A stretch of DNA of 64,000 nt from Citrobacter amalonaticus Y19. GTDB lineage: Bacteria > Pseudomonadota > Gammaproteobacteria > Enterobacterales > Enterobacteriaceae. The translations under genes and the position numbers were made by a program. The stretch spans positions 3,720,001 through 3,784,000 of the forward strand of contig NZ_CP011132.1 in NCBI RefSeq assembly GCF_000981805.1, read 5' to 3'. Below the pieces are notes generated by a model. It was not told the DNA's origin. It made no database searches and worked only from the letters and a program-made list of their open reading frames with translations. The stretch's first letter is position 1; each line of letters opens with the position of its first letter. Positions 59,864 to 64,000 of the stretch are shown one piece after another.

Positions 59864-60742
59864 ATGAAATATTCCTTAGGGCCGGTGCTTTACTACTGGC
59901 CGAAAGAGACGCTGGAAGACTTTTATCAGCAGGCCGCCACCAGTAGCGCGGATGTTATCTATCTCGGCGAAGCGGTGTGCAGCAAACGCCGCGCCACCAA
60001 AGTCGGTGACTGGCTGGATATGGCGAAATCGCTCGCCGGTAGCGGTAAGCAGGTGGTGCTTTCGACGCTGGCGCTGGTGCAGGCCTCTTCTGAGCTGAAT
60101 GAGCTGAAGCGCTATGTCGAAAACGGCGACTTTCTGCTGGAGGCCAGCGATCTTGGCGTGGTGAACATGTGCGCCGACCGCAAGCTACCGTTTGTCGCCG
60201 GACACGCGCTGAACTGCTACAACGCTGTCACGCTGCGCCTGCTACTCAAACAGGGGATGGTGCGCTGGTGCATGCCGGTGGAGCTTTCCCGCGACTGGCT
60301 GATGAACCTGCTCAATCAGTGTGATGAACTGGGGATTCGCCGGCAGTTTGAAGTGGAAGTCCTGAGTTATGGACATCTGCCGCTGGCTTACTCCGCCCGC
60401 TGCTTTACCGCTCGCTCGGAAGATCGTCCGAAAGACGAGTGCGAAACCTGCTGCATTAAGTATCCTAATGGCCGCAACGTACGCTCTCAGGAAAACCAAC
60501 AGGTGTTCGTCCTCAATGGCATTCAGACCATGAGCGGCTATGTCTACAACCTCGGCAACGAACTGACGTCAATGCAGGGGCTGGTGGATATCGTGCGCCT
60601 GTCACCGCTGGGAACGGAGACATTTGCGATGCTAGACGCCTTCCGCGCCAACGAAACGGGACGCGCGCCGTTGCCGCTCACCGCGCACAGCGACTGCAAC
60701 GGCTACTGGAAACGTCTGGCTGGTCTGGAATTGCAGGCCTAA
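59864..60742 (+). CDS. ubiV: O2-independent ubiquinone hydroxylation protein UbiV
   Basis: 292 residues from the ATG at 59864 (MKYSLGPVLYYWPKETLEDF). The cluster ligands Cys39, Cys180, Cys193 and Cys197 are all conserved (GEAVCSKR, ARCFTARSEDRPKDECETCC). It is the partner of UbiU, co-transcribed. An in-frame start 18 bp upstream overlaps ubiU and is not needed. Confidence 0.96.
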   Translation: MKYSLGPVLYYWPKETLEDFYQQAATSSADVIYLGEAVCSKRRATKVGDWLDMAKSLAGSGKQVVLSTLALVQASSELNELKRYVENGDFLLEASDLGVVNMCADRKLPFVAGHALNCYNAVTLRLLLKQGMVRWCMPVELSRDWLMNLLNQCDELGIRRQFEVEVLSYGHLPLAYSARCFTARSEDRPKDECETCCIKYPNGRNVRSQENQQVFVLNGIQTMSGYVYNLGNELTSMQGLVDIVRLSPLGTETFAMLDAFRANETGRAPLPLTAHSDCNGYWKRLAGLELQA

Positions 60743-60750
60743 TGCCTCTC

Positions 60751-60806
60751 TGCCGGATGGCGGCATAACTGCCTTATCCGGCCTACTCCAGGCCTGATCA
60801 TCAGGT
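60751..60806. repeat. REP units after ubiV
   Basis: GCCGGATGGCGGCATAACTG..CCGGCCTAC followed by a partial AGGCCTGATCATCAGG unit, before the yhbW promoter region. Confidence 0.8.
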
Positions 60807-60908
60807 ATTTTCTGTCCGCCACGCGTTTTATAAAGCTCACTTTGTTAACTACGGTTATCATTTTTTAATGCACTATTAAAAAATATGCCGATGACAAAGT
60901 GAGCCATT

Positions 60909-61916
60909 ATGACTGACAAAACCATTCCTTTCTCGGTGCTGGATCTGGCACCGATCCCCGACGGTTCCTCAGCAAAAGAAGCGTTCTCACACTCGCTGGA
61001 TCTCGCACGCCTCGCAGAAAAACGGGGTTATCATCGCTACTGGCTGGCGGAGCATCACAACATGACCGGTATCGCCAGCGCAGCAACCTCAGTGCTGATT
61101 GGCTATCTGGCCGCGAACACCCAGACTTTGCATCTCGGTTCCGGCGGCGTCATGCTCCCTAACCATTCACCGCTGGTGATCGCCGAGCAGTTCGGTACGC
61201 TGAATACGCTCTATCCGGGACGTATTGATCTCGGCTTAGGACGCGCGCCGGGTAGCGACCAGCCGACGATGCGGGCGCTGCGCCGTCATATGGGCGGTGA
61301 TATCGATAATTTCCCTCGTGACGTCGCTGAACTGGTGGACTGGTTTGATGCGCGCGATCCCAATCCGCAGGTGCGCCCGGTTCCTGGCTACGGCGAGAAG
61401 ATCCCGGTCTGGCTGTTAGGTTCCAGCCTCTATAGCGCGCAGTTAGCCGCACAGCTTGGCCTGCCATTCGCTTTTGCCTCCCACTTCGCGCCGGATATGC
61501 TGTTCCAGGCGCTGCATCTGTACCGCACTCAGTTCAAGCCGTCAGCGCGGCTGGAAAAACCGTATGCGATGGTGTGCATCAATATCATTGCCGCCGACAG
61601 TAACCGTGATGCGGAGTATCTGTTCACCTCGATGCAGCAAGCCTTCGTGAAGTTGCGGCGTGGCGAAACGGGCCAACTCCCGGCGCCGATTCAAAATATG
61701 GATCAGTTCTGGTCGCCGTCAGAGCAGTACGGTGTGCAGCAGGCGCTGAGTATGTCGCTGGTGGGTGATAAAGCGAAAGTAGCCCACGGGCTGGCGTCTA
61801 TTTTGCGTGAAACTCAGGCGGACGAGATCATGGTTAACGGACAGATCTTTGACCATCAGGCACGTTTGCATTCGTTTGAGCTGGCAATGGATGTGAAAGA
61901 GGAACTGTTGGGATAG
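60909..61916 (+). CDS. yhbW: Luciferase-like flavin monooxygenase homologue
   Basis: 335 residues of the bacterial luciferase-like (TIM-barrel, F420/FMN) family, matching E. coli YhbW. Characteristic blocks are YWLAEHHNMTGIASAATSVL, GSGGVMLPNHSPLVIAEQFG and RIDLGLGRAPGSD. The substrate is unknown. It is monocistronic: REP elements lie on both sides and mtr converges. Confidence 0.94.
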   Translation: MTDKTIPFSVLDLAPIPDGSSAKEAFSHSLDLARLAEKRGYHRYWLAEHHNMTGIASAATSVLIGYLAANTQTLHLGSGGVMLPNHSPLVIAEQFGTLNTLYPGRIDLGLGRAPGSDQPTMRALRRHMGGDIDNFPRDVAELVDWFDARDPNPQVRPVPGYGEKIPVWLLGSSLYSAQLAAQLGLPFAFASHFAPDMLFQALHLYRTQFKPSARLEKPYAMVCINIIAADSNRDAEYLFTSMQQAFVKLRRGETGQLPAPIQNMDQFWSPSEQYGVQQALSMSLVGDKAKVAHGLASILRETQADEIMVNGQIFDHQARLHSFELAMDVKEELLG

Positions 61917-61921
61917 TTTTT

Positions 61922-61995
61922 TGCCCGGTGGCGCTATGCTTACCGGGCCTACAAATCCACGTAGGCCGGATAAGGCGCAGCCGCCATCCGGCAAC
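61922..61995. repeat. BIME between convergent yhbW and mtr
   Basis: GCCCGGTGGCGCTATGCTTA..CGGGCCTAC and GTAGGCCGGATAAGGCGCAG..CATCCGGCAAC face each other, filling the gap. Confidence 0.88.
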
Positions 61996-62000
61996 ATGTT

Positions 62001-63245
62001 TTACTGATAAACCGGCAACAGATTAAAGCTCGACAGGATGTGTACCAGCGCGTTACCCACACCGAAAACCAGAATCAGGACAATCATCGGCTTACCGCCC
62101 CATACGCGGAATTTTGGGCTACCGAAGCGCTGACGTGATTTGCGTGCCAACAACGCGGGCACAATCGCGGCCCAGATGGTCGCCGCCAGTCCTGCATAGC
62201 CAATGGCGTACAGGAATCCATTCGGCCACAGCAGCCCCCCGACGATCGGCGGAACAAAGGTGAGCAGCGCCGTTTTGAAGCGTCCCAGCGCCGAATCGTC
62301 AAAACCAAACAGATCGGCCAGATAGTCAAACAGTCCCAGCGTGACGCCGAGGAACGAACTCGCTACCGCAAAGTTAGAGAACACCACCAGCAGCAGATCC
62401 AGACTTCGACTGTTCAGCACGCCGCTCAGCGCCTGCACCAGCACATCAATATTGCCGCCCTCTCGCGCGATGCCGATAAACTCTGGACGCGGAATGTTCC
62501 CCATCGTCCCCAGCAACCAGACGGTGTACAGCACCAGCGCCAGCAGCGTCCCGTAAACCAGGCACTTCACAATCGTGCGGGGGTCTTTACCGTAATATTT
62601 CATCAGGCTCGGGACGTTACCGTGATAGCCAAACGATGCCAGACAGAACGGCAGTGTCATCAGCAGATACGGCGTATAAGAGGCGTTACTTTCCGCGACG
62701 TTAAACAGCGTGGTCGGCGTGACGTGCCCTAGCAGACTGCCGAAAGTCAGGAAGAAAGTAATGACCTTCGCACCCAGCACGATCGCCGTCATGCGACTTA
62801 CCGCTTTGGTGCTCAACCACACCACAAACGCCACCAACAGCGCAAAGCCAAAACCTGCCGCACGGGCGGGCACGTTCAGTGACATCTCGCTAAACGTATG
62901 GTGCAGAATCGAACCGCTCGCCGAAATATAGGCATAGGTCAGGATATAGAGTACGAAGGCAATAGAGATACCGTTGACCACGTTCCAGCCTTTGCCCAGC
63001 AGATCTTTGGTGATGGTATCGAAGCTTGAACCAATCCGGTAGTTGAGGTTTGCTTCAAGGATCATCAGACCGGAATGCAGCATGCAGAACCAGGTAAAGA
63101 CCAGCGCTGCCATTGACCAGAAAAACCAGCTACCTGCCATAACCACCGGTAAAGAAAACATCCCTGCGCCGATAATAGTGCCGCCGATAATCACCACGCC
63201 ACCGAGCAGCGAAGGTGATGTCTGGGTGGTGGTTAGTGTTGCCAT
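62001..63245 (-). CDS. mtr: Tryptophan-specific proton symporter
   Basis: 414 residues, eleven transmembrane helices, HAAAP family. The first helix has GGVVIIGGTIIGAGMFSLPV. It imports L-tryptophan (and indole in E. coli). It is downstream of deaD in the same direction but separated by a strong terminator and its own promoter. It matches E. coli Mtr throughout. Confidence 0.96.
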   Translation of the reverse strand: MATLTTTQTSPSLLGGVVIIGGTIIGAGMFSLPVVMAGSWFFWSMAALVFTWFCMLHSGLMILEANLNYRIGSSFDTITKDLLGKGWNVVNGISIAFVLYILTYAYISASGSILHHTFSEMSLNVPARAAGFGFALLVAFVVWLSTKAVSRMTAIVLGAKVITFFLTFGSLLGHVTPTTLFNVAESNASYTPYLLMTLPFCLASFGYHGNVPSLMKYYGKDPRTIVKCLVYGTLLALVLYTVWLLGTMGNIPRPEFIGIAREGGNIDVLVQALSGVLNSRSLDLLLVVFSNFAVASSFLGVTLGLFDYLADLFGFDDSALGRFKTALLTFVPPIVGGLLWPNGFLYAIGYAGLAATIWAAIVPALLARKSRQRFGSPKFRVWGGKPMIVLILVFGVGNALVHILSSFNLLPVYQ

Positions 63246-63280
63246 TTAGCGATTTCTCCAGCGAATAATGTTGTGACCGC

Positions 63281-63320
63281 ATTTTAATGTGTTGCACTGT
63301 ACCAGTACAATAGTACAAAT
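63281..63320 (-). promoter_or_regulatory. mtr promoter/operator region
   Basis: On the minus strand, TTGTACTATTGTACTGGTAC followed by AGTGCAAC resembles the E. coli mtr operator, where TrpR represses (GTACT..GTAC type half-sites) and TyrR activates. AT-rich ATTAAAAT downstream may be the -10. Exact TrpR and TyrR contacts cannot be separated by eye. Confidence 0.5.
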
Positions 63321-63323
63321 GAA

Positions 63324-63355
63324 ATAAAAAAAGCCCCGATGGTTTTATCGGGGCT
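63324..63355 (-). terminator. Intrinsic terminator of deaD
   Basis: On the minus strand AGCCCCGAT and ATCGGGGCT pair around a 6-nt loop and are followed by TTTTTTTATTT, 34 bp after the deaD stop. Confidence 0.9.
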
Positions 63356-63388
63356 GTACCTATTACTTTACGTCAGTAAACGAGAGGT

Positions 63389-64000
63389 TTACGCGTCACG
63401 ACGACGGCTGGGACCGTCTTCACGACGTGGCGCACGGCTACCTTCACGACGTTCGCCGCTGAAACGACGACCATCACCACGACCGCCTTCACGACGCTCA
63501 CCGCCGAAACCGCGACCGCCTTCACGACGTTCGCCGCCGAAGCTACGACCACCGCCACGACGTTCAGTGTGCGGCTGTGCATCGCCCACCAACTGCATGT
63601 TCATCGGTTTGTTGAGGATGCGGGTACGCGTAAAGTGCTGCAGTACTTCACCCGGCATACCTTTCGGCAGTTCGATGGTGGAGTGCGAAGCGAACAGCTT
63701 GATGTTACCAATGTAACGGCTGCTGATGTCGCCTTCGTTGGCAATCGCGCCAACGATATGACGAACTTCCACGCCGTCATCACGACCCACTTCAATGCGG
63801 TACAGTTGCATATCGCCAACGTCACGACGTTCACGACGCGGACGGTCTTCACCGCTGCGTTCTGGACGGTCGCCGCGCGGGCCACGATCGTTACGCTCAC
63901 GCGGACCACGATCGTCACGGTCACGGAACTCACGCTTCGGACGCATCGGCGCATCTGGCGGAACGATCAGAGTACGTTCGCCCTGTGCCATTTTCAGCAG
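63389..64000 (-). CDS. deaD: Cold-shock DEAD-box RNA helicase, C-terminal part only
   Basis: About 203 codons of the C-terminal end, open to the window edge; the frame continues upstream of MAQGERTLIVPPDAPMRPKR. The visible part includes the DbpA/CsdA-type RNA-binding domain (DMQLYRIEVGRDDGVEVRHI to NKPMNMQLVG) and a basic tail with repeated GGERREGGRGF-type units that binds RNA nonspecifically. DeaD (CsdA) remodels RNA in ribosome assembly and mRNA decay at low temperature. The helicase core lies outside the window. The tail is slightly divergent from K-12 at the end (SRRRDA). Confidence 0.95.
   Translation of the reverse strand: MLKMAQGERTLIVPPDAPMRPKREFRDRDDRGPRERNDRGPRGDRPERSGEDRPRRERRDVGDMQLYRIEVGRDDGVEVRHIVGAIANEGDISSRYIGNIKLFASHSTIELPKGMPGEVLQHFTRTRILNKPMNMQLVGDAQPHTERRGGGRSFGGERREGGRGFGGERREGGRGDGRRFSGERREGSRAPRREDGPSRRRDA

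Overview
The window is chromosomal DNA from an enterobacterium close to Escherichia, Salmonella and Citrobacter. Nearly every gene is recognisable as a K-12-type orthologue in K-12-like order (uxaC-exuT-exuR-yqjA... to mtr-deaD), and many intergenic gaps carry enterobacterial REP/BIME elements. A Citrobacter-like genome fits best: tdcF, yhaI, yhbO and prlF-yhaV are missing, while complete agaW and agaA genes are present. The species is an inference. No phage, insertion sequence, tRNA, rRNA or CRISPR array was seen; the only RNA gene recognised is rnpB.

Layout. 1-3652: hexuronate genes (uxaC 3' part missing, exuT, exuR). 3991-8950: the envelope and stress genes yqjA-mzrA, yqjCDEK, yqjF, yqjG and yhaH. 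9008-10890: yhaJ, yhaK and the short gene yhaL. 10976-13657: L-cysteine desulfidase cyuA and permease cyuP. 14013-22424: the anaerobic threonine/serine operon tdcABCDEG on the minus strand, without tdcF. 23026-24087: a tandem array of about 224-bp units copied from the rnpB 3' end. 24088-24464: rnpB. 24497-30747: galactarate genes garPLRK and the divergent garD. 31104-38457: an operon with no counterpart in K-12, encoding an ABC sugar importer, a Gfo/Idh/MocA oxidoreductase and a NagK-like ROK kinase, followed by a convergent DeoR-type regulator. 38779-50277: the complete N-acetylgalactosamine/galactosamine (aga/kba) cluster with two mannose-type PTS permeases. 50335-54910: rsmI, lpoA, yraN, diaA and dolP. 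55045-63245: yraQ, yraR, yhbP, yhbQ, yhbS, ubiT, ubiUV, yhbW and mtr. The window ends inside deaD.

How it fits together. The first 50 kb is rich in catabolism of gut-type nutrients: hexuronates, galactarate, threonine/serine/cysteine under anaerobiosis, and amino sugars. The most interesting part is 31.1-38.5 kb. It combines ATP-driven uptake of an unphosphorylated sugar, an NAD(P)-type sugar oxidoreductase with a cysteine cluster, and a kinase resembling N-acetylglucosamine kinase, all beside the genes that use GalNAc-6-phosphate. The working hypothesis is a PTS-independent route for an N-acetylhexosamine-containing glycoside that feeds AgaA, AgaS and KbaYZ. Its regulator resembles AgaR, and a shared TTTCGTTTT element lies before both the transporter operon and the regulator gene.
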